Source: Gemmatimonadales bacterium UBA7889 (GTDB lineage: Bacteria > Gemmatimonadota > Gemmatimonadetes > Longimicrobiales > Gaopeijiaceae). From it: a stretch of 14,191 nucleotides of DNA. How positions within the stretch are numbered: the first letter of the stretch is position 1; each line of letters begins with the position of its first letter. The translations under genes and the position numbers were made by a program. This document shows, piece after piece, positions 1 to 7,432 of the stretch. The notes under the pieces are model-generated. The model was not told where the DNA came from. It saw only the letters and a list, made by a program, of their open reading frames with translations, and searched no databases. The stretch is taken from contig DLRL01000111.1 in assembly GCA_002501085.1 (NCBI GenBank), forward strand, positions 31,243 to 45,433, in the 5' to 3' direction.

Positions 1-15
1 GATCAGCAAGAGCCA

Positions 16-324
16 GTGACCGATACTGGCGCTGGTCTAGGAGAGGCGGAAGTTGGTGAAGATACCGGATCTGTGCGTCAACGATCTGGACCTCCAGAGT
101 TCACGGGGCCACGGGGGCGCCGACAACGTATGGAAGGACCTCCAATTATCGCTTTGAACTACAAAGATGTGGCAACCCTTTCCAATTTTGTTACTGAACA
201 GGGGAAGATCCTGCCCAAGCGCACGACGAAAGTGACTGCCGCATTCCAGAGGCAATTAGGACGAGCAGTGAAGCGTGCACGCTATCTCGCTTTGCTACCT
301 TACACACGTAGCCATCTGGGATAG
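16..324 (+). CDS. rpsR: 30S ribosomal protein S18, 5' end uncertain
   Basis: Small-subunit protein that binds 16S rRNA on the platform next to S6. The last 57 or so residues are a classic S18 core: ALNYKDVATLSNF, then GKILPKRTTK, then RQLGRAVKRARYLALLPYT. A basic GPRGRRQR stretch precedes it, as expected of the RNA-contacting N-terminus. The start is unsettled. GTG at 16 gives 102 residues and GTG at 73 gives 83, nearer the usual 75-90. ATG at 130 would cut off the basic arm. None has a good ribosome binding site, and the frame stays open to base 1, so the gene could begin outside the window or be joined to an upstream gene (rpsF is the usual neighbour). The acidic, Gly/Glu-rich stretch at residues 1-25 is not typical of S18. 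The next gene starts 9 nt after the stop, which suggests one transcript. The family call is firm; the start is not. Confidence 0.93.
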   Translation: MTDTGAGLGEAEVGEDTGSVRQRSGPPEFTGPRGRRQRMEGPPIIALNYKDVATLSNFVTEQGKILPKRTTKVTAAFQRQLGRAVKRARYLALLPYTRSHLG

Positions 325-333
325 CCTGGCTTT

Positions 334-1266
334 ATGCCGGATCTGACGCGGAGGGTATCAGCCTTCCGGAAAAGTGACTGGCTACGTGCCGGCGTGCTAT
401 GCATACTTGTGCTCCTAACATCTACCGCGAGGCCATCGGTGTTGGTGGCAGTCCCATTTCTTTTACTCGTGGGGACTAACGCCTTCCGCGGCTATGCGAT
501 TTCAGGTGCCACCCTGATTGCTATAATCATTGTTATGGTTGGTCCATATGATAGCATGTGGTACCTAGAGCGCGGATGGGCATTACTACTGGGAGGTTGC
601 TTTTTCGGACTGTCTATAGCTCGTCCGAAAATGAAGACCTCAGATCGTGCACTTGAGGCCGTCTTCGGGGCTTTGGTGCTTGGAACAATACTGATGACCT
701 TGATGTCTGGTGCCTGGAATATTGTGGATTGGGTAATATCTGATCGGGTCAGAGCTACGGTTGCCCAAGTGATTGCACTTGGGGGTAGTGAAGGGTTGGC
801 CCCTGCTTTGATTACAGCTCTTTATCAGACTGCGGACATCCAGATTTTGATATTTCCAGCCTTGACCGCTCTCGCTTCGATGAGTGCACTCCTGCTTTCT
901 TGGTGGCTCTTCATTTTTTTCTCTGGACGGAGTGAAGAGGCGTTTGGGCCAGTTAAGGATTTCCGTTTTAATGATCATCTTATTTGGATGCTTGTGGTTG
1001 GGCTTTTCTTGCTATTCACTCGATGGAGTGAACCACTACAGCGTCTAGGATCTAATGCAGTAGTGTTTATCGGTGCACTCTGCGCCGTGCGCGGTGCCGC
1101 TGTCATTGTGTTCATAACTGGGGGATTTTCGTTTCTTGGTTACGCTATGACGCTTCTCGGTTTGGTTATCGTTCCGCCGGTAATACTGGGTGGTGCGGTT
1201 CTAATCGGAATTGCAGATATCTATTTAGATTTTCGGAAGCGCTTGGAACAGTTAGCTGCGCGCTAG
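334..1266 (+). CDS. DUF2232/YybS-like polytopic membrane protein
   Basis: A 310-residue integral membrane protein with about eight hydrophobic segments (roughly residues 18-50, 54-70, 80-97, 105-128, 170-196, 214-228, 240-262 and 265-292). It resembles the DUF2232 (YybS) family in several ways. It has a charged loop ending in FRFNDHLIWML ahead of the late membrane segments, a VRGAAVIVFI segment close to the family's LRGLAVV pattern, and a C-terminal YLDFRKRLEQL tail. Its place between rpsR and rplI also fits, since yybS-type genes sit beside rplI in several bacteria. No catalytic motif is visible and the biochemical role of the family is unknown to me. The start ATG at 334 is 9 nt after the rpsR stop with no obvious Shine-Dalgarno sequence, so translation may depend on coupling. 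Membrane location is certain; the family assignment is by eye. Confidence 0.75.
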   Translation: MPDLTRRVSAFRKSDWLRAGVLCILVLLTSTARPSVLVAVPFLLLVGTNAFRGYAISGATLIAIIIVMVGPYDSMWYLERGWALLLGGCFFGLSIARPKMKTSDRALEAVFGALVLGTILMTLMSGAWNIVDWVISDRVRATVAQVIALGGSEGLAPALITALYQTADIQILIFPALTALASMSALLLSWWLFIFFSGRSEEAFGPVKDFRFNDHLIWMLVVGLFLLFTRWSEPLQRLGSNAVVFIGALCAVRGAAVIVFITGGFSFLGYAMTLLGLVIVPPVILGGAVLIGIADIYLDFRKRLEQLAAR

Positions 1267-1273
1267 ACTCTCT

Positions 1274-1278
1274 GGAGG
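1274..1278 (+). promoter_or_regulatory. Shine-Dalgarno site that decides the rplI start
   Basis: GGAGG lies just before two tandem ATG codons at 1280 and 1283. It leaves 1 nt to the first and 4 nt to the second, so the second ATG is the more likely start. L9 proteins also normally begin M-K-[VL]-I-L, which only the second ATG gives. Confidence 0.75.
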
Positions 1279-1282
1279 AATG

Positions 1283-1735
1283 ATGAAGCTGATCTTGAAA
1301 CAATCCGTGGAGAACCTTGGTGAGGCTGGAGAGGTGATCCAGGTTAAGCCGGGATTCGGAAGGAATTATTTGATTCCTCAGGGGCTCGCTTATACTGCAA
1401 CCCAAGCGAATATAGAGAAGCTCGAACAAGAGCAGGCCCAGTCAGATGAACGGTCCAAACGGGACTTCCTTGAAGCAGGTCGAAGAGCTTCCCAGCTCGA
1501 AGGTATTTCTCCGATGACCTTCTATGCCCGTGCTGGAGATGATGGCAAATTGTTCGGGTCTGTTACTAGCGCTGACATCGCTGATCGGATCAATGAGTCC
1601 GATATGGACTTCGAACTCAACCGGCGAGCAATTGTGCTGGATGAGCCAATCAAGATGCTAGGTGTATGGGAGGTCCCACTCAATCTCCATGGGGAGGTTG
1701 AAGCCCACATTGAGGTGCATGTTGAGCGTGAATAG
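1283..1735 (+). CDS. rplI: 50S ribosomal protein L9
   Basis: Large-subunit protein with two globular domains joined by a long helix; the N-terminal domain binds 23S rRNA near the L1 stalk. The N-terminal domain is clear: MKLILKQSVENLGEAGEV, then VKPGFGRNYLIPQGLAYTAT, which is the L9 signature. The long connecting helix follows at roughly residues 40-75 (IEKLEQEQAQSDERSKRDF). The C-terminal domain covers about residues 80-150 (GKLFGSVTSADIADRI, then LGVWEVPLNLHGEVEAHIEVHV). The length of 150 residues is normal. An ATG one codon upstream at 1280 is possible but sits too close to the ribosome binding site. The gene follows the DUF2232 gene by 16 nt and precedes rsfS by 55 nt, so it is probably co-transcribed with both. 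Confidence 0.96.
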   Translation: MKLILKQSVENLGEAGEVIQVKPGFGRNYLIPQGLAYTATQANIEKLEQEQAQSDERSKRDFLEAGRRASQLEGISPMTFYARAGDDGKLFGSVTSADIADRINESDMDFELNRRAIVLDEPIKMLGVWEVPLNLHGEVEAHIEVHVERE

Positions 1736-1790
1736 GCCTCAGCATTAGGGTCGCTATTTTTGTAATCTTCCCAAGATTGCGGCGCTCTTA

Positions 1791-2141
1791 GTGGAAGTTC
1801 CTAGCGGTGTTAACCGAGCCCTTGATCTGGCGCTCGAGCTTAAGGCACATGGGCTTGTTGTGCTTGATCTCAGGGGGATCTGTACGGCCACAGATTTCTT
1901 TGTCTTGGCTAGTGGAGCTTCAGATGTGCAGGTCAGGGCAATCGCGGAACACGTAGTCGAAGAACTAAAGGTAGAGGGGACCCGCCCAGGTCATGTGGAG
2001 GGGATACGAGGCGGCCATTGGATTTTGTTAGACTACATCGACTTCGTGGTCCATGTATTACATCCTGAGGCACGGATATTTTACCAACTTGAGGACCTGT
2101 GGGGTGATGCGCCTCGCTGGGATATCTCAGACGAATCGTAG
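1791..2141 (+). CDS. rsfS: Ribosomal silencing factor RsfS
   Basis: RsfS (RsfA/Iojap family) binds L14 on free 50S subunits and blocks joining with 30S, slowing translation during starvation. The 116-residue protein carries the family pattern throughout. LVVLDLRGICTATDFFVLASG at about residues 22-42 is followed by VQVRAIAEHVVEEL. GHWILLDYIDFVVHVLHPEARIFY follows at about residues 76-99, and the protein closes with LEDLWGDAPRW, matching the usual Y-x-LE-x-LWGDA ending. The start is GTG at 1791. The nearest in-frame upstream stop is at 1746-1748 and no ATG lies between, so GTG is the best available start, although no Shine-Dalgarno site is seen. Its place directly after rplI fits a ribosome-related job. 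The nadD gene that often precedes rsfS elsewhere is absent here. Confidence 0.95.
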   Translation: MEVPSGVNRALDLALELKAHGLVVLDLRGICTATDFFVLASGASDVQVRAIAEHVVEELKVEGTRPGHVEGIRGGHWILLDYIDFVVHVLHPEARIFYQLEDLWGDAPRWDISDES

Positions 2142-2173
2142 TGTGTCAATTCTAGAAATTAACACATGCTTTT
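2142..2173 (+). terminator. Possible weak terminator after rsfS
   Basis: Immediately after the rsfS stop, TGTGT pairs with ACACA and, after one mismatch, AATT pairs with AATT around a 5-nt loop (2142-2166). A short T-rich tail, TGCTTTT, follows. The stem is AT-rich with an internal mismatch, so it is a weak candidate and could instead be a protein-binding dyad. Confidence 0.3.
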
Positions 2174-2363
2174 CCAAGAATCCGGAAGCCAAAGATAGTG
2201 ATACTTTTCAGATATTCTGGGGTTTGCAAGAAGCACCTACGGTTCTAACTTTTTTTGGCCTCACGGCATTGGCATCGGGGCCTTATTTGAAGTGTTTTAT
2301 GCTCTATGAATCATGATCCAGTTGCTGCTTTGGAGTAGATATAAGAGGGGCTGCGGCTTCTGT

Positions 2364-2456
2364 TCCTTCAAGGCACAGTGAGTGTCTTGTGGCCAGTAAG
2401 GCTTTATCCTGGTTGTATCTATAATCCGTATCTATTGAAAACTCCTTCAAGACACT
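2364..2456 (+). repeat. Nested direct and inverted repeats ahead of smc
   Basis: TCCTTCAAG occurs twice in direct orientation, at 2364-2372 and 2443-2451. The segment AGTGTCTTG at 2381-2389 is a perfect reverse complement of CAAGACACT at 2448-2456, which ends two bases before the smc start codon. Most of the same arm (2382-2389) can also pair with CAAGGCAC at 2369-2376 as an 8-pair hairpin (one G-U) with a 5-nt loop. The two pairings exclude each other. The repeats are directly visible; any regulatory role is inferred. Confidence 0.55.
2420..2425 (+). promoter_or_regulatory. Candidate -10 box for smc
   Basis: A perfect TATAAT lies 33 nt upstream of the smc ATG, in a spacer long enough to hold a promoter. 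No recognisable -35 hexamer sits at 16-18 nt upstream (the sequence there reads near TAAGGC), so the call rests on the -10 alone. Confidence 0.3.
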
Positions 2457-2458
2457 GA

Positions 2459-5400
2459 ATGAAGCTTCGCTCACTTCGAGTTCATGGGTTCAAGTCCTTC
2501 GCGGACGCAACGACCATTGAGTTTCATGATGGGATTACTGCTGTAGTAGGCCCAAACGGATGCGGTAAATCGAACATCAGTGATGCGATCCGTTGGGTTC
2601 TCGGTGAACAGCGTCCAACCGCTATCCGCGGCGCGAAGATGGAAGAGGTAATCTTTCAAGGGACCGTTGCTCGACGGCCGGTGAATCGTGGATCAGCATC
2701 TCTTACGGTTACCAATGAAGACGGATTACTACCAATCCCATTTGAAGAAGTAGAGGTTGGGCGACAGGTCTTCAGGGATGGTGGCAGTGAGTACTCCATT
2801 AACCGGTCTGCATGTCGTTTGCGTGACGTTGTTGACCTTTGCAGGGATACAGGACTCGGTGCAAATGCCTACTCGATCATAGAAAATCGAATGATCGACG
2901 CGATTCTTTCGGATCGTGCTGAGGAGCGGCGAGCTTTGTTTGAAGAAGCTGCTGGAGTTGGTAAATATAAGGATCGGAGAAAAGCTGCTACTCGCAGGCT
3001 TGAAAGAGCTGAAATAGATGTCCAGCGGCTCGAGGATGTTATCTCTGAAGTGCAGACTAAGGTGCGTTCTTTAGCTCGGCAAAAGGGGAAAGCTGAACGT
3101 TATCTTAAGTATCGTCAGCGCCGATTAGATGTAGAAGTATCTGTTGTTCGTCGTCAATTAGATCTCTTACGAGAACGTTTAGCGGGTGTACAAGAGTCGC
3201 TGGATACAGATGTCAGATCCAGTGAGCGCACAGTTGTTGAACTGCATACGGCGGAGGCCGAGTACGAGTCTATGCGGCTTCGGGAAGTTGAGGCTGAGAA
3301 GGAACGCACAAAGGCAGCCACGACCCTTGAGAAGGCAAGAGAACAGCTAGTCCGCTGGGAGCGGGATCTTGCTGTTGCAGATGAACGGGCAGCGTATGCA
3401 GGTCGTCGTTTGGCACAGATTGATGAGGAACGTGCTCAAGCACGGCTCCAGGCCGAAACGCTTGAACGTGACGAACGGGCCTTGACTGGCAAGCGGACCC
3501 AGGCGCTTGAGGAGCTTGAGGATATTCAAGCACTCGTAGACGACCGGAAAATTAGAGTCGAGAGACTCTATGACGACATGTCTGGTGCCCGGAAAGATCT
3601 TGAGGAAGTGGAGGCGGAAGAACGTGAGCTGGTGCGTCGAGGAGCTCAATTAGAGGGGGATGCTGAAGCTTCTGATGCCCAGGCTGATGAATTAGAGAAA
3701 AGATCGTCTCGAGTTTCGAAAGAGTTGGACGCTACAGATGAAACATTCTCAGAGCTCCAGGCACAAAGTGATTTGTTTGAGGGAAGGCTTGAAGAATCCT
3801 TAAATGAACTGGAGGTCACAGCGGCCCGTGTAGAGCAGAGCATTGCTGATGTCTCGGCAGTCAGGGGAGAGTTGGATGATGCCCGTCGGGTGGAGCGCCT
3901 ATCCACTGATATTGCGATGGAACTTAAGGCTCGCCTTTCTGCTTTGGAGTTACTTGAACGTGACCAGGAAGGCATTGAACCTGTCGTGCAAGCTGTGCTC
4001 GAGTCAGGAATTCCGGGTGTATTAGGAACTTTAGCAGACTATATCCAAGCGTCTGCTGAAATAACCCCTTCTCTTGAGTCCCACTTGGGCACATTCGCAC
4101 GGGCGATCGTCGTGAATGAGAGTGCGACGGTAGATAGGATTCTCCATTGGTTCATCGAACGCTGGAAAGGGGGAGGAGGCCTAATAGTCCTGTCATTGGA
4201 CATGGTTCCAGAATCTGGCACGCGACAAAGCAATGGGCTTCTCTCACAAATCGACACTAGTGGTGAGGGGGCACCTTGGGTTAAGGCGCTCCTTAATGGC
4301 GTTCAAGTTCCTCAGGGGGTCGATGGTGCATGCTTTACGACCGCTGATGGCGTGGTGCGAATTGGTAACCCTTCGGGTGGCTCAGGAATATTGGAACGGA
4401 AGGAAGAACTCTTGAGGATAAGGGAGGCGCTTGATCTCCGGTTGCTAGAGGAAGAGTCCGCGTGCAAGAGGCGAGAGGCTGAAGAACAAAATCTTGCTGA
4501 TGCTGAAGAAATAGTGGTTTCCTCTAGAGTAGAAATGCATGAGGCGGAGGATGCTCTTCACAAGATGAGGGCTGAGGGAGAAACACAATCAGGTGAGCAA
4601 GGTCGGATGCACCGTTTACAGGCTGATCTTGCACGGGAGATAGGAGCGACTAACACGGCACATGCACATGTGCTCGAAAGAGCTCAGGAAGCACGAGCTG
4701 ATCGGGGTATTATACTGGAGAAAGAGGAAGGCCTCAGCGAAAAACGTGAGCAAACAAAAGAGATTCTACAGTTAGCTCAAAATGAATGGGAAAATGCCCG
4801 ATCTGAAGAAGCTGCTCTAGCTGTAGATGTTGCTCGTATAGAGGGGGATGTGACACGCTTAAATGACCGTCATGAGACGATTAGTCAGGTGCGTGACCAA
4901 GCTGAAAACCGTGTCCTTGCTTTAGATGAAGAAGAAGGTCGGTTGAGGGAAGATCAGGCAGAAGCCCGCAAGATTCGATTGGAGGGTGATACCGCCATAG
5001 AACGTTTATTCGAGGAGCGCAGCGCAGCTGAGAGTGAAGTCAGGGACAAGGACAATATCCTACAGGGTCTAGAGGAAGCTCTCGGCACATCTGAGAAACG
5101 CCTTCGAGAGGCTCGGACAGTTGAACGCGCGGCTTCAGATCGCCGGCATACATTAGAGCTGGAGCATCAAGAGCTTGATGGTCGCATAGGTCGGATTCGA
5201 GAGCGTCTAGAGATCGAGTGGGGGCGGCCGCTGGATGTTCTCCTTGAGGAAGCTGACCTAGTCGAAGGTGATCAGGATGAACTTGAAGCAGAACTCAGAG
5301 AGATCATCCTAACGCTAGAGAGATTAGGACCGGTGAACATGCTCGCAGTAGAAGAGCATGAAGAAGAGAGTGAGCGTCTCGCGTTCTTGACTGAGCAGAG

Positions 5401-5953
5401 AGATGATCTTTTCGAGGCCCGTGATGATCTTCGTTCGGCAATCCGTGAGATTAACGCAACTGCCACGAATCTCTTTATGTCTACTTTTGATGAGATTCGT
5501 GAACACTTCCGAAAAACGTTTCTGAGATTATTTGAGGGTGGCGAGGCAGACATCTGGTTGCAGGTAACAGATGATCCTCTGGAGTCCCCGATCGAAATCC
5601 ACGCATCTCCGAGGGGAAAACGGACACAACGAATAGATCTGCTTTCTGGAGGAGAGCGCGCATTGACTGCGTTATCACTTCTTTTTGGAATCTACCTTGT
5701 TAAACCGAGCCCATTCTGTGTTTTAGATGAAGTAGACGCTCCGCTTGATGAAAACAATATTGGTCGGTTTATCAAACTACTGGAGGACTTTAAGGCGGAT
5801 AGCCAGTTCGTAGTTATCACGCACAATCCTCGCACTATCGAGGCTGCGGACTGGATTTACGGTGTAACTATGGAGGAGCCAGGCATTAGTACTATTGTGG
5901 GTGTTAAGCTTGAAGATGCCCTACAGGCTGCGGGGGCTTCTTCCGAGCCATAG
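2459..5953 (+). CDS. smc: Chromosome segregation ATPase SMC
   Basis: SMC is the dimeric ATPase core of bacterial condensin; it works with ScpA and ScpB to extrude and organise DNA loops on the nucleoid. All expected parts are present in 1164 residues, a normal length. The N-terminal head has Walker A GPNGCGKS at residues 31-38, then GGSEYSIN and the TGLGANAYSIIE and FEEAAGVGKYK motifs (to about residue 172). A long coiled coil rich in Glu, Arg and Ala follows to about residue 500. The hinge spans about 505-640 (GVLGTLADYI near its start, a glycine-rich GGGG segment inside it, and ILERKEEL at its exit). The returning coil ends with LGPVNMLAVEE near 955. The C-terminal head has signature LSGGERALTALSLLFG from 1062 and Walker B with VLDEVDAPLD, the catalytic pair being D1090 and E1091. 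The start ATG directly follows an in-frame TGA and lacks a clear ribosome binding site. scpA, scpB and ftsY are not in the window. Confidence 0.98.
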   Translation: MKLRSLRVHGFKSFADATTIEFHDGITAVVGPNGCGKSNISDAIRWVLGEQRPTAIRGAKMEEVIFQGTVARRPVNRGSASLTVTNEDGLLPIPFEEVEVGRQVFRDGGSEYSINRSACRLRDVVDLCRDTGLGANAYSIIENRMIDAILSDRAEERRALFEEAAGVGKYKDRRKAATRRLERAEIDVQRLEDVISEVQTKVRSLARQKGKAERYLKYRQRRLDVEVSVVRRQLDLLRERLAGVQESLDTDVRSSERTVVELHTAEAEYESMRLREVEAEKERTKAATTLEKAREQLVRWERDLAVADERAAYAGRRLAQIDEERAQARLQAETLERDERALTGKRTQALEELEDIQALVDDRKIRVERLYDDMSGARKDLEEVEAEERELVRRGAQLEGDAEASDAQADELEKRSSRVSKELDATDETFSELQAQSDLFEGRLEESLNELEVTAARVEQSIADVSAVRGELDDARRVERLSTDIAMELKARLSALELLERDQEGIEPVVQAVLESGIPGVLGTLADYIQASAEITPSLESHLGTFARAIVVNESATVDRILHWFIERWKGGGGLIVLSLDMVPESGTRQSNGLLSQIDTSGEGAPWVKALLNGVQVPQGVDGACFTTADGVVRIGNPSGGSGILERKEELLRIREALDLRLLEEESACKRREAEEQNLADAEEIVVSSRVEMHEAEDALHKMRAEGETQSGEQGRMHRLQADLAREIGATNTAHAHVLERAQEARADRGIILEKEEGLSEKREQTKEILQLAQNEWENARSEEAALAVDVARIEGDVTRLNDRHETISQVRDQAENRVLALDEEEGRLREDQAEARKIRLEGDTAIERLFEERSAAESEVRDKDNILQGLEEALGTSEKRLREARTVERAASDRRHTLELEHQELDGRIGRIRERLEIEWGRPLDVLLEEADLVEGDQDELEAELREIILTLERLGPVNMLAVEEHEEESERLAFLTEQRDDLFEARDDLRSAIREINATATNLFMSTFDEIREHFRKTFLRLFEGGEADIWLQVTDDPLESPIEIHASPRGKRTQRIDLLSGGERALTALSLLFGIYLVKPSPFCVLDEVDAPLDENNIGRFIKLLEDFKADSQFVVITHNPRTIEAADWIYGVTMEEPGISTIVGVKLEDALQAAGASSEP

Positions 5954-5972
5954 CCGACCCCGCCCTATATAC

Positions 5973-6012
5973 ATACACCTTTACTTCCCGCTGTATGACC
6001 TTATAGGTGTAT
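5973..6012 (+). repeat. Spaced inverted repeat after smc
   Basis: ATACACCT (5973-5980) and AGGTGTAT (6005-6012) are exact reverse complements separated by 24 nt. No T-run follows, so it does not look like an intrinsic terminator. It may be a half-site pair for a regulator or chance. Confidence 0.35.
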
Positions 6013-6099
6013 ACGGGTCAGTGGTGTTGATTATAGAATCAAGCCTGGTGGGTAGATTGAGCCTGGAGTCCATGGTCTGACTTTCCGGGCCCAGGAATC

Positions 6100-6115
6100 C
6101 GAAACCAGGGTTTCG
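6100..6115 (+). promoter_or_regulatory. 16-bp palindrome upstream of the DAHP synthase gene
   Basis: CGAAACC and GGTTTCG are perfect inverted copies around a 2-nt centre (AG), ending 55 nt before the start codon. A second, imperfect dyad (TTCC to GGAA around GGGCCCA) lies just upstream at about 6084-6098. The 2-nt centre suits a dimeric repressor operator better than an RNA hairpin. No regulator family is recognised. Confidence 0.4.
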
Positions 6116-6170
6116 TTAAGAACGGCGTCTCAAACCCTCGAGTTCTGGAAAACATAGGGGAATAACTTCC

Positions 6171-7202
6171 ATGCTAATCGTGATGAAAAATAATGCATCT
6201 GCTGAGCAGATCCACACGGTTGTGGGAGTGGTCAAGGAGATGGGCTACGATGCTACGCCGATACCAGGGGGACAACGGACTGCTATAGGAATCATAGGAA
6301 ACGATGGTGGAATTTCTTCAGATAGACTCGCAGGTCTCGAGGGCGTGCTTGAACTCATTCCTGTTACCCATCCTTACAAACAGGTGTCTAGGGAGTGGCA
6401 AAGTGAGAATACTGTAGTATCACTCCCGAACGGAACAAAGATTGGTGGTTCGGATCTGGTCCTGATGGCTGGCCCGTGCTCAGTTGAGAATGAACGTGAG
6501 ATCTTGGACATAGCTCATAGGGTCAAGGATGTCGGTGCGACAGTTCTGCGTGGAGGTGCATTCAAACCACGCAGTTCACCATATTCCTTTCAGGGACTTG
6601 GGTTGCAGGGCCTGGAGTTCTTGGCACGCGCTCGAGAGGAAACAGGGCTTGCAGTTGTGACGGAGGCTTTGGACCCGGATGGAGTGGATTTGGTTGTCAA
6701 ATACGCTGACATTGTTCAAATCGGCGCGCGCAACATGCAAAATTATGCGCTTCTGCGTAGAGTAGGTAGAGCAGGAAAGCCCGTTCTTCTGAAGCGCGGA
6801 ATATCCGCCACGATTGACGAATTACTTCTTGCGGCAGAGTACATTCTCGCTGAAGGGAATCCTGATGTAATCTTATGCGAACGAGGGATACGTAGCTTTG
6901 ACACTCACACACGGAATCTCTTCGACCTGGCAGCGATTCCGGTCGTAAAATCTCTTTCCCACCTGCCTATAATTGCTGACCCTAGCCATGGGACCGGGAT
7001 TCGTTCCAAAGTCACCCCAATGGGTAGGGCTGCAGTGGCGGCTGGGGCAGATGGGCTTATCGTAGAAGTTCATCCTAACCCTCCTAAAGCGATGTCAGAT
7101 GGAGCACAATCCCTTTATCCAGACCAGTTCACAAAGTTGGTAGATGAGGTAAAGGTGATCGCGCGTGCGATAGGGCGAAACTTCAACCCTACTCTCCAGT
7201 AA
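6171..7202 (+). CDS. aroF: DAHP synthase, type I-beta with N-terminal regulatory domain
   Basis: 3-Deoxy-7-phosphoheptulonate synthase condenses phosphoenolpyruvate with erythrose 4-phosphate, the first step of the shikimate pathway, in the cytoplasm. Residues 1-75 form the ferredoxin-like regulatory domain (MLIVMKNN, then GGQRTAIGIIGNDG, then THPYKQVSREW), the arrangement I recall for the Thermotoga maritima enzyme, where this domain confers tyrosine feedback inhibition. Residues 90-335 are the barrel: AGPCSVE at 100-106, LRGGAFKPRSSPYSFQGLG from 126, QIGARNMQN at 183-191, LLKRG, CERGIR at 236-241, DPSHGTG from 270 and EVHPNP. By analogy the metal ligands are C103, H273, E299 and D310, all present. 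At 343 residues it is near the family norm. AGGGG at 6156-6160 is a usable ribosome binding site 10 nt before ATG 6171. The gene stands alone between two spacers. Symbols aroF, aroG and aroA are all used for this enzyme type. Confidence 0.95.
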   Translation: MLIVMKNNASAEQIHTVVGVVKEMGYDATPIPGGQRTAIGIIGNDGGISSDRLAGLEGVLELIPVTHPYKQVSREWQSENTVVSLPNGTKIGGSDLVLMAGPCSVENEREILDIAHRVKDVGATVLRGGAFKPRSSPYSFQGLGLQGLEFLARAREETGLAVVTEALDPDGVDLVVKYADIVQIGARNMQNYALLRRVGRAGKPVLLKRGISATIDELLLAAEYILAEGNPDVILCERGIRSFDTHTRNLFDLAAIPVVKSLSHLPIIADPSHGTGIRSKVTPMGRAAVAAGADGLIVEVHPNPPKAMSDGAQSLYPDQFTKLVDEVKVIARAIGRNFNPTLQ

Positions 7203-7432
7203 TTCCCTTCTGATTGACTAGGCAATGTATAGCACTACTCTTGAAATAGCTTTTGATCTACCCCAAGCCTATGGGGCAGAAACTCAGGAATCCTATTAGT
7301 ATGCTGCGAGGACTAGCGGGAAGGGCGGTGATCGGTGGTGTGGGTCCCCTGGGATATTCTTGTTTCTTCTTTAAGGACTGGCAGAATTTCGACTACCTCT
7401 GATGTGAACAACTCCATCATAATGATAAACTA
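7203..7432 (+). other. Spacer between aroF and dnaX
   Basis: No gene is supported in these 230 bases. A short GC hairpin sits at 7258-7279 (CCCC and GGGG around an 8-nt loop, extended by two further pairs after a mismatch) but no T-run follows it. A TTGACT hexamer at 7214-7219 resembles a -35 box, without a good -10 partner. The conserved tetraloop region of signal recognition particle RNA, which lies upstream of dnaX in some bacteria, was looked for and not found. Confidence 0.45.

Larger units (their letters stand above)
2142..2458 (+). other. Non-coding leader between rsfS and smc
   Basis: This 317-bp stretch holds no gene I can support. The only long frame across it begins inside rsfS in another register, and its product has no family features. 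What it does contain is the weak hairpin after rsfS, a T-run followed by a 6-pair GGCCTC/GGGGCC dyad near 2251-2284, a nested set of repeats at 2364-2456, and a consensus TATAAT near 2420. No tRNA or known riboswitch pattern was recognised. It probably carries the smc promoter. Confidence 0.6.

Noticed and set aside
2251..2284. GGCCTC/GGGGCC hairpin with a T-run as a terminator
   Set aside because: The T-run precedes the stem on the + strand and no T-run follows it in either direction, so it does not fit an intrinsic terminator.
2053..2316. 87-codon open frame spanning the rsfS end and the following spacer
   Set aside because: It starts inside rsfS in another register, its product has no family features, and rsfS is certain. 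The downstream half has no ribosome binding site of its own.
6016..6170. T-box or attenuator leader ahead of the DAHP synthase gene
   Set aside because: No T-box consensus, no leader peptide rich in aromatic codons, and no terminator with a T-run was found.
7260..7400. Signal recognition particle RNA upstream of dnaX
   Set aside because: The conserved GUCAGG...GGAAGGAAGCAG core could not be found; a loose CAGGAATCC resemblance near 7284 has no matching stem.
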